Assembly (NCBI GenBank): GCA_963728495.1
Contig: CAVSKI010000010.1
Location: forward strand, 372,001-436,000
DNA length: 64,000 nt
Direction of reading: 5' to 3'
DNA from: JACVRW01 sp963728495
Lineage (GTDB): Bacteria > Actinomycetota > Thermoleophilia > Solirubrobacterales > Thermoleophilaceae
Each line of letters begins with the position of its first letter. Positions within the stretch are counted from its first letter, which is position 1. The notes beneath the pieces were generated by a model. It saw only the letters and a program-made list of their open reading frames with translations. It had not been told where the DNA came from and ran no database searches. Of this stretch, positions 17,261-25,856 are shown in pieces. The position numbers were made by a program, and so were the translations under genes.

Positions 17261-17776
17261 ATGCCCCCGCGCACCGAGATCTTCGACCTCGGGCGGCTCG
17301 GCCTCACCTCGGGAGAGGGCAAACGACTGGACCTCGAGGTGCCGGTCGACGGCTTTGAGTTCGGCGGCCAGGAGTACACCGTGCCCACCGGCCCGGTGGA
17401 GGCCGCGCTCGACATCTCGCACACCACCAACGGCTATTCGCTGCGGCTGCGATTCGAGGCCACGCTCAGCGGCCCGTGCATGCGCTGCCTCGAGGAGGCG
17501 GGCCACGCGGTCGAGGTGGACGCCCGCGAGATCGATCAGCCCGGCGGTGGCGAGGACCTGAGGTCGCCCTACCTCGAGGAGGGCCAGCTCGACGTGAAGG
17601 CGTGGGCCCGGGACGCCCTGGCCCTGGCCCTGCCCACGCAGATCGTCTGCCGCGAGGAGTGCCTGGGCCTGTGCGCGGTATGCGGCGAGAACCTCAACGA
17701 GGCCGGCCCTGACCACGCGCATGAGCCCGAACCCGATCCGCGCTGGGCCGCGCTGCGGGAGCTGAAGCTCGAGTAG
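17261..17776 (+). CDS. yceD: DUF177 (YceD) family protein, large-subunit assembly factor
   Basis: 171 aa. Family pattern seen: PVDGFEFGGQEYTVPTGPVEAALDISHTTNGY in the N-terminal half, GPCMRCLEEA with CxxC in the middle, and ECLGLCAVCGENLNE at the C-terminus, together a likely zinc site. YceD is implicated in 23S rRNA maturation and is almost always encoded just before rpmF, as here. Confidence 0.92.
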   Translation: MPPRTEIFDLGRLGLTSGEGKRLDLEVPVDGFEFGGQEYTVPTGPVEAALDISHTTNGYSLRLRFEATLSGPCMRCLEEAGHAVEVDAREIDQPGGGEDLRSPYLEEGQLDVKAWARDALALALPTQIVCREECLGLCAVCGENLNEAGPDHAHEPEPDPRWAALRELKLE

Positions 17777-17814
17777 GCCCTGACCGGGGCCCAGCCACCG
17801 CGCGCCGGGCCCAA

Positions 17815-17834
17815 GCGCCCGGCCGGCCGGGCGC
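17815..17834. promoter_or_regulatory. Perfect 20-bp palindrome upstream of rpmF
   Basis: GCGCCCGGCC followed by its exact reverse complement. It lies 10 bp upstream of the rpmF -10 box, between DUF177 and rpmF. It could be a DNA operator or, as RNA, the terminating hairpin of the DUF177 transcript. Confidence 0.4.
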
Positions 17835-17844
17835 GCAGGGACGC

Positions 17845-17850
17845 TATCCT
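17845..17850 (+). promoter_or_regulatory. Leaderless-type -10 box of rpmF
   Basis: TATCCT, 10 nt before the rpmF ATG at 17861, with no Shine-Dalgarno between. Confidence 0.5.
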
Positions 17851-17860
17851 TGCCCGGCCG

Positions 17861-18061
17861 ATGGCCGTCCCCAAGCAGAGACAGTCCCACTCGCGCACCA
17901 ACAAGCGCCGCTCCCAGCACAAGATGGGGGCCACCGCGCTCAGCCGCTGCCCGCGCTGCCACGCTCCGCGGCGTCCTCATCGCGTCTGCCAGAACTGCGG
18001 TACCTACGCGGGCCGCGAGGTCGTCGTGCGCCAACCGGATTCCGACGTCGACGACGAGTAA
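17861..18061 (+). CDS. rpmF: 50S ribosomal protein L32
   Basis: 66 aa. Begins MAVPKQRQSHSRTNKRRSQH, the L32 hallmark, followed by a zinc ribbon (CPRC at about residue 30 and CQNC at about 43) and GTYAGREVV. An acidic tail (DSDVDDE) ends it. Forms the conserved rpmF-plsX pair linking ribosome and lipid synthesis. Confidence 0.97.
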   Translation: MAVPKQRQSHSRTNKRRSQHKMGATALSRCPRCHAPRRPHRVCQNCGTYAGREVVVRQPDSDVDDE

Positions 18062-18065
18062 CCCG

Positions 18066-19061
18066 GTGGTCTCCGTCGACGCGAACGGCGCCGACGGGGG
18101 TCCGGGCGCCGTCGCCGAAGGGGTGCGCCGCTGCGGGCTTCCCGTGCTGCTTTTCGGACCGACGGCCGAGCTCCGCGAGGCCGGCCCACACGCCGAGATC
18201 GTCGATGCGCCGGAGACGATCAGGGGCGGGGAGGAGCCCGCCGCGGCCGTACGCGCGCGCCGCGACGCGTCGATCGTCCAGGCCGCCGCCGCCGTCGGCG
18301 ACGGACGTGCCGACGCGCTGGTGAGCGCGGGCTCGACCGGGCCGACGCTCGCGGCGGGGACGATCGCCATCCGGCGCATCCGAGGGGTGTTTCGGCCCGC
18401 GCTGGCCGTGCTGCTCCCGCTGCCCCACGGCGACGTTCTGTTGCTCGACGCGGGCGCGAGCGTGGAGGTGCGCCCCGAGCACCTGGTCCAGTTCGCCTAC
18501 ATGGGAGCGGGCTTCATGGAGGCGGTGCACGGGGTCCGGCGCCCGCGAGTCGGCCTGCTGAGCGTGGGCGAGGAGTCGGGCAAGGGAACGCCGGACGTGC
18601 TCGCCGCGTACGAGCGAATCGCCGAGGGCACACTCAACTTCGTCGGCAACCTCGAGGGGTTCGACCTCCCGACCTCGGGCGCCGACGTGATCGTGACCGA
18701 CGGCTTTACCGGCAACGTCGCCCTGAAGGTGCTCGAGTCGACGGCCAAGACGCTCACCGCAACGATCCGCGGCGCGATTCGCTCCGGACGTATCTCCAGC
18801 CTCGGTGGCCTGCTCGTGAAGGGCAAGCTGGCCGAGCTCGGCGACCAGCTCGATCCCGAACGGGCGGGCGGCGCGATCCTGCTCGGGCTGCGCAAGCCGG
18901 TGGTCGTGGCCCACGGGTCGTTCGGGCCGAGGGGAATCGAGAGCGCGGTTCGCCTGGCCCACCGCGCGGTGGCCGAGGACATGGTCGGGCGCACGGCCGG
19001 CGCGCTCGAGGCGGCCGGGGTCTTGCGGTCCGCACCCGCTGCTACGGTCGCCGAGCCGTGA
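18066..19061 (+). CDS. plsX: Phosphate acyltransferase PlsX
   Basis: 331 aa from GTG 18066, 4 nt after the rpmF stop; upstream in-frame codons overlap rpmF and are not coding. Converts acyl-ACP to acyl phosphate for phospholipid synthesis. Motifs: VVSVDANGADGGPGAVAEGV, ALVSAGSTGPTLAAG, VGEESGKGTPDVLAAYE, NFVGNLEGFDL, DVIVTDGFTGNVALK and a C-terminal VVAHGSFGPRGIESAVRLA. The partner plsY is not in the window. Confidence 0.95.
   Translation: MVSVDANGADGGPGAVAEGVRRCGLPVLLFGPTAELREAGPHAEIVDAPETIRGGEEPAAAVRARRDASIVQAAAAVGDGRADALVSAGSTGPTLAAGTIAIRRIRGVFRPALAVLLPLPHGDVLLLDAGASVEVRPEHLVQFAYMGAGFMEAVHGVRRPRVGLLSVGEESGKGTPDVLAAYERIAEGTLNFVGNLEGFDLPTSGADVIVTDGFTGNVALKVLESTAKTLTATIRGAIRSGRISSLGGLLVKGKLAELGDQLDPERAGGAILLGLRKPVVVAHGSFGPRGIESAVRLAHRAVAEDMVGRTAGALEAAGVLRSAPAATVAEP
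19043..19048 (+). promoter_or_regulatory. Possible leaderless-type -10 box of acpP
   Basis: TACGGT inside the end of plsX, 9 nt before the acpP GTG. The GTGA overlap also allows coupling, so this box may be only an extra promoter. Confidence 0.35.
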
Positions 19062-19312
19062 CTCGAGCGGAGGTACTCCAACGCATCCGTGAGCATCTGG
19101 CCACCGAGTTGGAGGTGGATCCGCAGCGCATAGAAGAGGACACTCGCTTCAAGGAGGACCTCGAGGCGGACTCGCTCGATCTCGTTGAACTGGTGGTCGA
19201 GCTCGAGGACAACTACGGGGTCCGCATCCCCGACGAGGAGGCGGCCCGCATCATGACGGTCGGTCAGGCCGCGGACTTCGTCGCCGCCCATGCCGCGGAG
19301 ATCGGAAGCTGA
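19058..19312 (+). CDS. acpP: Acyl carrier protein
   Basis: 84 aa, acidic. The phosphopantetheine serine is in EADSLDLVELVVELED. Carries acyl chains for fatty acid synthesis and for PlsX. GTG overlaps the plsX stop (GTGA). Confidence 0.96.
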   Translation: MTRAEVLQRIREHLATELEVDPQRIEEDTRFKEDLEADSLDLVELVVELEDNYGVRIPDEEAARIMTVGQAADFVAAHAAEIGS

Positions 19313-19970
19313 GGATCTCGCCGGCCTGCTTGCGGAGCTGCCGCCCGAGCTGCGGCGGCAGGCATTCACCCATGCATCCTGGGTGGAGCACCGCTCGCAG
19401 TCCTACGAGCGCCTGGCCTTTCTGGGGGACGTCGTCCTGAGCCTGGCGGTGTCGAACCACCTCTATCCGCGTTTCGAGCGCTACGGCGCCGGGCGCCTGA
19501 CCAAGGTCCGGGCCCAGGCGGTCAGCGGACACTCCTGCGCGCGCGTGGCGCGCACCCTGGGCGTGCCCGACGAGCTGCGCGCCGCGTCGCCCGAGGGGAC
19601 CGGACGCAGCGCCGAGATGCTCGTCGGCTCAGAGCGCGTGCTGGCCTCGATCTGCGAGGCGATCATCGGCGCCGCCTACCTCTCCGTCGGCTTCGAGCGC
19701 ACGGCCCCCGCCGTGGTCGCGTCGTTTGCCTCCGAGGTGGACGAGGCGCTGGAGCACCCCGTCGACTACAAGTCGGTGCTGCAGGAGCGTCTCGCCCGGC
19801 GGGCCGAGGCCGTGGCCTACCGGACCCTCGCGGAAGAGGGCCCGCCGCACGACCGTTCATTCGTAGTGGCGGCAGAGGTGGCCGGGCAGGAGCTGGGTCG
19901 CGGGGAAGGAAAGACCAAGAAGAGCGCCGAGCAGGAAGCGGCCCTGCAGGCGCTCGAGGGATTCGGCTGA
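19290..19970 (+). CDS. rnc: RNase III family protein with altered metal site
   Basis: 226 aa; ATG overlaps acpP by 23 nt. N-terminal endonuclease domain then a dsRNA-binding domain (DYKSVLQERLARR, GEGKTKKSAEQEAALQAL). The signature is ERLAFLGDVVL where the family has ERLEFLGD, and the second acidic motif is ASICEAIIGA where the family has ADTVEALIGA. So the equivalents of E. coli E41 and D114 are Ala and Ser, while D45 and E117 remain. Four carboxylates normally hold the catalytic Mg2+. It may be weakly active or a non-cleaving dsRNA binder. The locus (acpP-rnc-smc) is canonical. Confidence 0.88.
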   Translation: MPRRSEAEDLAGLLAELPPELRRQAFTHASWVEHRSQSYERLAFLGDVVLSLAVSNHLYPRFERYGAGRLTKVRAQAVSGHSCARVARTLGVPDELRAASPEGTGRSAEMLVGSERVLASICEAIIGAAYLSVGFERTAPAVVASFASEVDEALEHPVDYKSVLQERLARRAEAVAYRTLAEEGPPHDRSFVVAAEVAGQELGRGEGKTKKSAEQEAALQALEGFG

Positions 19971-22900
19971 TGCATCTGCGCTCGATCTCCATGAAGGGCT
20001 TTAAGTCCTTCCCCCACCGGACGAAGCTGGAGTTCGCCCCCGGCGTGTCGGTGATCGTCGGCCCCAACGGATCGGGCAAGTCGAACGTGACCGACGCCGT
20101 GCTCTGGGCCCTCGGCGAGCAGTCGCCGCTGGCGGTGCGCGGCCAGGTGATGAAGGACGTGATCTTCGCCGGCGGCCACGGCGTCCAGGGCGCGGGAGCG
20201 GCGGAGGTCGAGGTGGTGATCGACAACCGCGCGGGCCGCCTCGACTCCGACTTCTCGGAGATATCGATCGTGCGGCGCCTCAAGCGCGACGGGGAGGGCG
20301 AGTACCGTCTGAACGGAGCGCGTTGTCGCCTGGTCGACGTGATCGAGGTGCTGTCCGACTCGGGGCTGGGAAAGGAGATGCACTCGGTCGTCTCGCAGGG
20401 CAAGGTCGAGCAGATCGTCATGTCCCGCCCGCGCGAGCGCCGGCTTCTGATCGAGGAGGCCGCCGGCCTGGGCAAGCACCGCAAGCGGCGCCGGCGCGCC
20501 CAGCTCAAGCTCGATCGCACCGAGGACAACCTGGGACGTGCGCTCGACGTCGAGCGCGAGGCACGCTCGCGGCTCCGGCCGCTCAAGCGCCAGGCCGAGG
20601 CCGCCGAGCTTCACGAGCGCCTCGAGCGCCAGACCTTCGAAGCGCGCTACGCCCTGGCCTGCGACTCGGCCCGCGAAGCCCGCGCGGCGCTGCTGGCCGC
20701 CGAGGAGAGCGCGCGCTCGGCGCGCGCGGAGCGTGACGAGGCGGAGAAGCTGCTGGGCCAGGTGGCACGCCGGCGCGAGGCGGCCGAGGAGGCCCTCGCG
20801 GCCCAGAGCCGCGAGCGCGAGCGCCTCCAGGGGCGTGTATTCGCGGCGCGTTCAGCGGCCGAGCGCATCGCGATGCGCCTCGAGCGGGTGAGCGAGCAGG
20901 TGCGCGCCGCGGCCGAGCGCCGCGAACGGCGACTGCGCCAGCTCGAGTTGCTCGAAGCCGAGGCGCAGCGCGCCGCCACCGCGGAGGCCGAGCCCCTCCC
21001 CGAGGAGGACCTCCCGCGCCCGCCGCAGCAGGCCGGCCCCGACGTCGAGGCACAGGACGCGTGGGAGGAGCTGCCCCCGGCCGACCGGATCCGCTCGCTC
21101 GAGCGCGAGGTGAGTCGCCTGGAGAGCGACCGTGAGGCTCGCCTGCGCGACGAGATCGCCGCGCTTGATACAGAGCGCGCCCAGGCCACCCGCGAGCACG
21201 AGCGCCTCCAGATCGTCGCCGCCGAGCAGCGAACGGCGCTGGAAACCGCGGAGCGCGAGGTCGAGCGAAGCCGCGGCGAGCGCCGCGAGGCCGAGCGCGC
21301 CACCGAGGGCGCGCGCGCCCGCGCCGCGCAGGCGGGGGCCGACCTCGCCGCCGTCAACCAGTTTCTGCGCAGCGCGGCGTCGGCCCCCGACGGCGCAGCC
21401 ACGCTGGCCGGCTCGCTCGACGTCGATTCCGGATATGAGCTCGCGCTGGCGGCGGCCCTCGGATCGCGTCTGTCGGCCGCGCTCGTGGAGGACCTCCCGG
21501 CCGGTGAGCGCTGGCTCGACGGTCTGGCCGAGCGTGGTGGAACGGCGCTCGTGGGCCCCCGGGGTGACGGCGACGCCCATCACGGCGCGCCACCGCCCGG
21601 CGGGGAGCGCCTGAGCCGGCACGTGAGCGCGGCAGGGGCTACGGCGAAGCTGGTCGAGCGCCTGCTCGCCGGCGTATGGGTCGTGGATGCGCTGGCCGCT
21701 TTGCCCGACACCTTCGACGGCGTGGCCGTCACGCGCTCGGGTCGCCTGCTCGACGGCGGCACCGGGGAGCTGTCGCAGGCGCCCGCCGGCGGGGCGGAGC
21801 GGGTGCTCGAGGAGCGCAGGCGCCGCGAAGAGCTGATCGCACTCTCCGACGCCGCCGCTGCCGAGGAGGCGACCGTCAAGAGCGCCGCCCGGCGGGCCGG
21901 CGAGGCGGTTGGCGATGCGGACACTCGCCGCGAGGAGGCCGAGGTTGCCCTGCGCGCCGCCGACCGTCGTGCGGCCGAGGTGGGCGAGGCCGTGTCCCGG
22001 CTCGAATGGGTGATCGCGCGCCGGCGCGAGGCGCCCGACGAGGGGCCGGGGGCCGTACGGCGCGCCGAGTTGCTTGCCGACCTGAGGGCGGAGCGACGGC
22101 TCGCCGAGCGGATCGAGGCCGAGCGCGGCGAACGGCGCCGCGCCCTCGAGGGGCTTCGCAGCGGCAGCGAGCACGACGCCGAGATCGTCCGCGCGGGGGG
22201 ACGGGCCGCTACCGCGCTCGAGCGGGCCCAGGAGGGGGTGGCCGGACGGCGCGACCGCCTGGCCGCCGAGCTCGAGGGCCACGCCGCCGGTGGCGAGCAG
22301 GCGGCCGCGGCCCTGCGCGGCTTCGCGCACGAGGAGGCGGAGATCCAGGGCCGCCTCAAGGGCGCCAGCGAGGCGGTGACCGGGGCCGAGGTCGCTGCCC
22401 AACAGGTGCGCGACAGCGCCGCCGAGAGCGAGCGAGAGCTCACCGAGATCGCCGGGCGCCTCGGTCTCGAGCCAGAGCCTTCGAGCGAGCCCCTGCCCAG
22501 CGAGGAGCGCGAGTCGCTGGGGTTGAGAGTCGAGCGGCTGCTGCGCCGCCGCGAGCAGCTCGGCCCGGTAAATCCGCTGGCCAAGCAGGAGTACGAGGAA
22601 GCCATTGCCCACGTGGAGGAGCTCGAGAGCCAGCGCGGCGATCTCGAGGCGGCGCTGGCGGAGCTCGAGGGGCTGATCAAGGAGACCGACCGGCGCATCC
22701 GCGAGAGCTTCGAGCAGACCTTCGAGGCGGCGGCCAGGAACTTCGAGGATGTCGTGCAGCACCTGTTCCCCGGCGGCCGCGGCCGGCTGCGGCTGGTGCG
22801 CGCGGAGCAGACGCCGCGCCCCGTGATCGCCGGCGAGGACGCGCCCGACTCGCCCGGCGTCGAACCCGATGCCGAGGTCGACGACGAGGATCAGCCCGAC

Positions 22901-23263
22901 ACCGGCGTTGAGATCGAGGTCACGCCGCCGGGCAAGTCGACCAAGCGCCTGTCGCTGCTGTCCGGCGGTGAGAAGTCGCTCGTGGCGCTGGCCTTCATGT
23001 TCGCCGTGTTCCTGGCCCGGCCGTGCCCCTTCTACATCCTCGACGAGGTCGAGGCGGCGCTCGACGACGTGAACATCGACCGCTTTCTCCAGCTCGTGCG
23101 CCGCTACTCCGACCGCGCGCAGTTCATCGTCGTCACCCACCAGAAGCGCACGATGGACGCCGCCGACACGCTCTACGGCGTGAGCATGGGCGGGGACGGC
23201 ATCTCACGCGTGATCTCGCGCCGCCTGGGCGGCACCGGGATCGACGACGTCGCCGCCGCCTAA
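19970..23263 (+). CDS. smc: Chromosome segregation protein SMC
   Basis: 1097 aa, somewhat shorter than the usual 1150-1200. Walker A GPNGSGKSN at residues 31-39, R-loop and QGKVEQIV in the N-terminal head; long Arg/Glu/Ala-rich coiled coil; hinge around residues 465-600 (SLDVDSGYELALAAALGSRL); second coiled coil; C-terminal head with signature LSLLSGGEKSLVALAFMF and Walker B FYILDEVEAALDDVN. Condenses and segregates chromosomes with ScpA/ScpB (not in window). ATG overlaps the rnc TGA by one base. Confidence 0.97.
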   Translation: MHLRSISMKGFKSFPHRTKLEFAPGVSVIVGPNGSGKSNVTDAVLWALGEQSPLAVRGQVMKDVIFAGGHGVQGAGAAEVEVVIDNRAGRLDSDFSEISIVRRLKRDGEGEYRLNGARCRLVDVIEVLSDSGLGKEMHSVVSQGKVEQIVMSRPRERRLLIEEAAGLGKHRKRRRRAQLKLDRTEDNLGRALDVEREARSRLRPLKRQAEAAELHERLERQTFEARYALACDSAREARAALLAAEESARSARAERDEAEKLLGQVARRREAAEEALAAQSRERERLQGRVFAARSAAERIAMRLERVSEQVRAAAERRERRLRQLELLEAEAQRAATAEAEPLPEEDLPRPPQQAGPDVEAQDAWEELPPADRIRSLEREVSRLESDREARLRDEIAALDTERAQATREHERLQIVAAEQRTALETAEREVERSRGERREAERATEGARARAAQAGADLAAVNQFLRSAASAPDGAATLAGSLDVDSGYELALAAALGSRLSAALVEDLPAGERWLDGLAERGGTALVGPRGDGDAHHGAPPPGGERLSRHVSAAGATAKLVERLLAGVWVVDALAALPDTFDGVAVTRSGRLLDGGTGELSQAPAGGAERVLEERRRREELIALSDAAAAEEATVKSAARRAGEAVGDADTRREEAEVALRAADRRAAEVGEAVSRLEWVIARRREAPDEGPGAVRRAELLADLRAERRLAERIEAERGERRRALEGLRSGSEHDAEIVRAGGRAATALERAQEGVAGRRDRLAAELEGHAAGGEQAAAALRGFAHEEAEIQGRLKGASEAVTGAEVAAQQVRDSAAESERELTEIAGRLGLEPEPSSEPLPSEERESLGLRVERLLRRREQLGPVNPLAKQEYEEAIAHVEELESQRGDLEAALAELEGLIKETDRRIRESFEQTFEAAARNFEDVVQHLFPGGRGRLRLVRAEQTPRPVIAGEDAPDSPGVEPDAEVDDEDQPDTGVEIEVTPPGKSTKRLSLLSGGEKSLVALAFMFAVFLARPCPFYILDEVEAALDDVNIDRFLQLVRRYSDRAQFIVVTHQKRTMDAADTLYGVSMGGDGISRVISRRLGGTGIDDVAAA

Positions 23264-23266
23264 GCT
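23261..23266 (+). promoter_or_regulatory. Possible leaderless-type -10 box of ftsY
   Basis: TAAGCT, including the smc TAA stop, 6 nt before the ftsY GTG. No Shine-Dalgarno is present. Confidence 0.4.
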
Positions 23267-23272
23267 CCGCGG

Positions 23273-24265
23273 GTGGCGCGCACCTGGCACGAGCTCTTCG
23301 TCACCGGCGAGGACGCCCCGGCCCCTCCGCCGGAGGCTGACGGCGGGCCCGAGCGCCGGGGCTTCTTTCGCCGCCTGCGCGAGAACATGAGCAAGACCCG
23401 CGAGGCGCTCGGGGCGGAGCTGCAGGCCACCGTCTTCCAATCGCTCGACGACGAGGCCTTCGAGCACCTCGAGGAGACCCTCATCTACGCCGACGTCGGG
23501 GCGCCCACCACCGCGGCGATCGTCGAGCGCCTCGAGCGCGAGGCGGAGTCGGGCGAGCTGACCGGGGGGGAGGATCTCTCGCGCCGGCTGGAGCAGCTGC
23601 TCGCCGAGACGGCGCGTGTCGAAGGCGACCGGATCGACCTGACCCAGCACCCGACGGTGATCCTGATGGTGGGCGTGAACGGCAGCGGCAAGACCACCAC
23701 GATCGGCAAGATCGCATGGCACCTGCAGAGGGAGCTGGGGCGCTCCGTGCTGTTGGCGGCCGGTGACACGTTTCGTGCCGCCGCGTCCGAGCAGCTGACG
23801 CTGTGGGCCGAGCGAGCGGGTTGCGAGATCGTGCGGGGCGAGCCGGGCTCGGACCCCGGGGCGGTGATGTTCGACGCGATCGAGGCCGCGAAGGCGCGCG
23901 ATCACGACGTGGTGATCTGCGACACGGCCGGTCGTCTGCACACCCAGCAGCACCTGATGGACGAGCTGCGCAAGGTGCGCAAGGTGATCGAGCGCCAGGC
24001 TCCGGGCGCCCCTCACGAGACGCTCCTGACGATCGACGCCACCACCGGCCAGAACGGGTTGCGCCAGGCCCTCCTGTTCCGCGAGGCGGTCGAGGTCAAC
24101 GGCATCGTGCTGACGAAGCTCGACGGCACGGCCAAGGGCGGCATCGCCCTGGCGATCGCGCAGGAGCTCGGCGTGCCGGTCAAGCTGATCGGTATCGGCG
24201 AAGCGCTCGAGGACCTGCGCCCCTTCGACCCCGACGACTTCGCGCGGGCGATCCTCGCGCCGTGA
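23273..24265 (+). CDS. ftsY: Signal recognition particle receptor FtsY
   Basis: 330 aa. Short acidic/proline N-terminal region, N domain (RGFFRRLRENMSKTREALG), then the G domain: GVNGSGKTTTIGKIA (G1), AAGDTFRAAASEQL (G2), DTAGRLHTQ (G3), TKLDGTAKGG (G4) and GIGEALEDLRPFD. Docks SRP-ribosome complexes at the membrane; its partner ffh lies 2.5 kb downstream. Confidence 0.97.
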   Translation: MARTWHELFVTGEDAPAPPPEADGGPERRGFFRRLRENMSKTREALGAELQATVFQSLDDEAFEHLEETLIYADVGAPTTAAIVERLEREAESGELTGGEDLSRRLEQLLAETARVEGDRIDLTQHPTVILMVGVNGSGKTTTIGKIAWHLQRELGRSVLLAAGDTFRAAASEQLTLWAERAGCEIVRGEPGSDPGAVMFDAIEAAKARDHDVVICDTAGRLHTQQHLMDELRKVRKVIERQAPGAPHETLLTIDATTGQNGLRQALLFREAVEVNGIVLTKLDGTAKGGIALAIAQELGVPVKLIGIGEALEDLRPFDPDDFARAILAP

Positions 24266-25375
24266 GCGAGCACGGGCCGGGCACGCGCGTCGTGCGCGCC
24301 GGGCTGCCGGCGCCCGAGCAGGGCGAGCCCTTCCTGCCCGGTCCGGTCTTCGCGGCCCCCTTCCATCTCAGCGGCGACCCCGAGAGCTCGCCGGCGCCCT
24401 ACGGGCGCTACGCCAATCCCACCTGGGAGGCCTACGAGAGCGCGCTGGGCTCGCTCGAAGGGGCCGAAGCGGTGCTGTTTGCCTCGGGCATGGCGGCCGT
24501 CGCGGCCCTGCTGCTCACCGAGCTGCGGCCCGGCTCGGTGCTGGCCATCGACTCCTCCTCCTACCACGGCGTACGCCGCCTGGCGGCCACGCACCTGGAG
24601 GCCAACGGGGTCGAGGTGCGCCTGGCCGCGCCGGCCGAGCTGGCCGAGGCGGCACAGGGCGCCAACGGTGCTGTGGCTCGAGACGCCGTCGAACCCCAAG
24701 CTCGAGGTCTACGACATCGCCGCGTTGGCGGCGGTGGGCGACGCCGAGGGCGCGCTCACCGTGGTCGACAACACCACGGCGGGGGCCCTCTTTCAGCGCC
24801 CCCTCGACCTCGGAGCGGGCGCCGCCGTGACCAGCGCCACCAAGCAGATGTCCGGTCACGCCGACCTCCTGCTCGGGTACGTGACCACCCGCGATCCCGA
24901 CCGTGCCCGGCGCCTGCGCGAGTGGCGCCGCTACGCGGGGTCGATCCCCGGCCCCTTCGAGGCCTGGCTGGCCCACCGATCGCTGCCCACTCTCGCGGTG
25001 CGGCTGGAGCGCTCGTGCGCGAACGCGCTCGCGCTGGCCGAGCTGATCGCGGCGCGTGACGACGTGGCCTCCGTCGCCTACCCCGGCCTCGCCTCCGACC
25101 CGGGCCACGAGATCGCCCGCCGCCAGATGAGCGGCTTCGGGGCGGTGCTCTCATTCGACCTCGAGAGCGCCGACCGCGCCGAGCGCTTTCTCAGCGCGGC
25201 GCAGCTTGTGACCGACGCCACCAGCTTCGGCGGCGTCCAGACCACCGCCGAACGGCGCGCGCGCTGGGGTGGCGACGACGTCTCCGCGGGCTTCATCCGG
25301 CTCTCGGCGGGCCTCGAGGAAACCGAGGACCTGACGGCCGACGTCGAGCGAGCGCTCGACGGGTGCTTCAGGTAG
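24262..25375 (+). pseudogene. Cystathionine gamma-synthase/lyase family, single-base frameshift
   Basis: The gene starts at GTG 24262, overlapping the ftsY stop. Frame 1 encodes the PLP-binding N-terminal half (GRYANPTWEAYESALGSLEGAEAVLFASGMAAV, then IDSSSYHGVRRL) up to about 24660. Homology continues only in the next frame from about 24662: APTVLWLETPSNPKLEVYDI, VVDNTTAGALFQRPLDLG, the PLP lysine in SATKQMSGHADLLLG, and SFGGVQTTAERR. The full span is 1114 nt, one more than a multiple of three. Both halves are well conserved, so this is either a recent mutation or a sequencing error. The family does trans-sulfuration between cysteine and methionine. Confidence 0.85.
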
Positions 25376-25400
25376 GCGCTTCGCGCGCCGATAGTCCCCC

Positions 25401-25406
25401 TAAGCT
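25401..25406 (+). promoter_or_regulatory. Leaderless-type -10 box of nfeD
   Basis: TAAGCT, 9 nt before the ATG at 25416; no Shine-Dalgarno between. Confidence 0.5.
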
Positions 25407-25415
25407 TGGTGCTAC

Positions 25416-25841
25416 ATGGAGGAATGGGTCTGGTGGATGATTGCTGCAGGTGTGCTCGCCATAGGCGAGATCTTCACGCTGAGCTTCTTCCTGGGCCCGA
25501 TCTCCATCGCCGCCGTCTGCGCGGCGGTCGTCGCGCTGGTGGGCGCCGGCCTGGGCATTCAATGGGTCGTGTTCATCGCGGTCTCGCTCGCCTCGCTGGC
25601 CGTCCTGCGCCCGATTGCCCAGCGCCATCTCACGACCCCGGCGCGGATTCGCACCGGAACGGCGGCGCTCGTGGGTACCCGCGCGCTCGTCCTCGAGCGG
25701 GTGAACGGCGAGGGGGGCCAGGTGAAGATCGGCGGGGAGATCTGGAGCGCGCGCTCCTACGACGAGGACGAGATCCTCGAACCGGGCACCCGCGTCGACG
25801 TGATGGAAATCAAGGGCGCTACGGCGCTGGTATCGGAATAG
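25416..25841 (+). CDS. NfeD-like membrane protein
   Basis: 141 aa. Three hydrophobic segments in the first 70 residues (MEEWVWWMIAAGVLAIGEIF; IAAVCAAVVALVGAGLG; WVVFIAVSLASLAVL) then an OB-fold domain (GTRALVLERVNGEGGQVKIGGEIWSARS, LEPGTRVDVMEIKGATALV). NfeD proteins partner with SPFH/stomatin proteins in membrane microdomains, and the SPFH gene follows 15 nt later. Confidence 0.9.
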   Translation: MEEWVWWMIAAGVLAIGEIFTLSFFLGPISIAAVCAAVVALVGAGLGIQWVVFIAVSLASLAVLRPIAQRHLTTPARIRTGTAALVGTRALVLERVNGEGGQVKIGGEIWSARSYDEDEILEPGTRVDVMEIKGATALVSE

Positions 25842-25856
25842 GAAAGGCTCACTGAA

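Noticed and set aside
17850..18065. Upstream extension of plsX through rpmF
   Set aside because: The extension overlaps the whole of rpmF in another frame; PlsX homologues start at VxSVDANGxD, matching GTG 18066.
20852..23140. Long minus-strand open frame of over 750 codons opposite smc
   Set aside because: Shadow of the GC-rich smc coding frame; no conserved motif and no start signal.
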